Source: Nanobdellota archaeon (GTDB lineage Archaea; Nanobdellota; Nanobdellia; Woesearchaeales; B3-WOES). From it: DNA of 6,150 nucleotides. The DNA lies in the NCBI GenBank assembly GCA_023131705.1, contig JAGLZG010000252.1, positions 1 to 6,150 of the forward strand, written 5' to 3'. Below the pieces are notes generated by a model. It made no database searches. It was not told where the DNA came from and worked only from the letters and a program-made list of their open reading frames with translations. Positions 5,951-6,150 of the stretch are shown one piece after another. The position numbers were made by a program, and so were the translations under genes. Within the stretch, counting starts at the first letter, position 1, and the number at the start of each line of letters is the position of its first letter.

Positions 5951-6150
5951 ATGAAACTTAGCACTATAAAAAAAGATGTTCCTAAGAAGATTTATGAGAT
6001 TTTATCTAAGGAAGTTGATGAGTTAAGACCTTCCCAGGTTAAGGCAGTAAATGCTGGTTTATTTAAAAATAAAAATCTTTTGGTTTGTACACCAACTGCT
6101 TCTGGAAAAACCTTAATAGCAGAGCTGACTTTAACTAAAAATATTTTAGA
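5951..6150 (+). CDS. Hel308/Ski2-like superfamily 2 helicase, N-terminal 66 codons (3' end outside window)
   Basis: An ATP-dependent helicase start, probably of the archaeal Hel308 group that acts at stalled replication forks in the cytoplasm. The visible part contains the Q-motif region LRPSQVKAVNAGLF (R26, Q29) and the Walker A motif CTPTASGKT (residues 46-54, Lys53), followed by IAEL as in Hel308/Ski2 proteins. The N-terminus before the Q motif is short, as in Hel308. The DEAH box, winged helix and ratchet domains lie outside the window, so Hel308 cannot be separated cleanly from other Ski2-like helicases. ATG 5951 is preferred over GTG 5936 because of the TATA spacing and because GTG would add only five residues. 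The gene has its own probable promoter and seems to begin a new transcription unit. Confidence 0.85.
   Translation, partial: MKLSTIKKDVPKKIYEILSKEVDELRPSQVKAVNAGLFKNKNLLVCTPTASGKTLIAELTLTKNIL

Overview
The window reads as an AT-rich archaeal genome segment, most likely from a DPANN lineage (Woesearchaeota/Pacearchaeota-like). This is judged from protein style, not from any search. Pointers are a Hel308-type helicase start, an archaeal TATA element placed for leaderless transcription, GGTG-type ribosome sites, and a large surface protease. The protease ends in a glycine run, a beta domain, a CxxxxxC...CPxDC motif, one membrane helix and a short 'AGW' helical tail, a layout I associate with DPANN surface proteins. 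All genes lie on the + strand.

Layout: (1) 1-416, the C-terminal part of a thioredoxin-reductase-like flavoprotein whose start lies outside the window. (2) 413-901, an unrecognised 162-aa protein overlapping it by ATGA. (3) 903-1082, a 59-aa four-cysteine zinc-ribbon protein one base after the previous stop. (4) 1089-1595, a NYN/LabA-like (DUF88) putative RNase behind a strong Shine-Dalgarno. (5) 1609-1890, a small cysteine-rich putative lipoprotein. (6) 1887-5927, a 1346-aa membrane-anchored S8 (subtilisin-like) protease, again joined by an ATGA overlap. (7) 5951-6150, the first 66 codons of a Hel308/Ski2-like helicase with its own promoter.

Genes 1-6 are so tightly packed (gaps of 1, 6 and 13 bases, two 4-base overlaps) that they look like one transcription unit whose promoter is upstream of the window. 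The first four are probably cytoplasmic (redox, unknown, zinc ribbon, RNA processing) and the last two are exported. A functional link between the two groups is not evident beyond co-transcription.

The most notable object is the protease. It has a signal peptide, two tandem inhibitor-like propeptide units, a complete Asp/His/Asn/Ser catalytic domain and a KP-43-like beta domain. These are followed by a ~430-residue stalk of Ig/FN3-like repeats with about 44 N-glycosylation sequons, a Gly8 hinge, a sequon-free beta domain, a membrane helix and a histidine-rich cytosolic tail. It looks like a surface-displayed protease on a heavily glycosylated stalk. Other points worth attention are loss of the NADPH-binding arginine motif in the flavoprotein, a T8 tract whose slippage would fuse genes 2 and 3, and the leaderless helicase promoter embedded in the protease stop codon. 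No RNA gene, mobile element or CRISPR array was seen, and no stretch over 300 bases lacks a gene.
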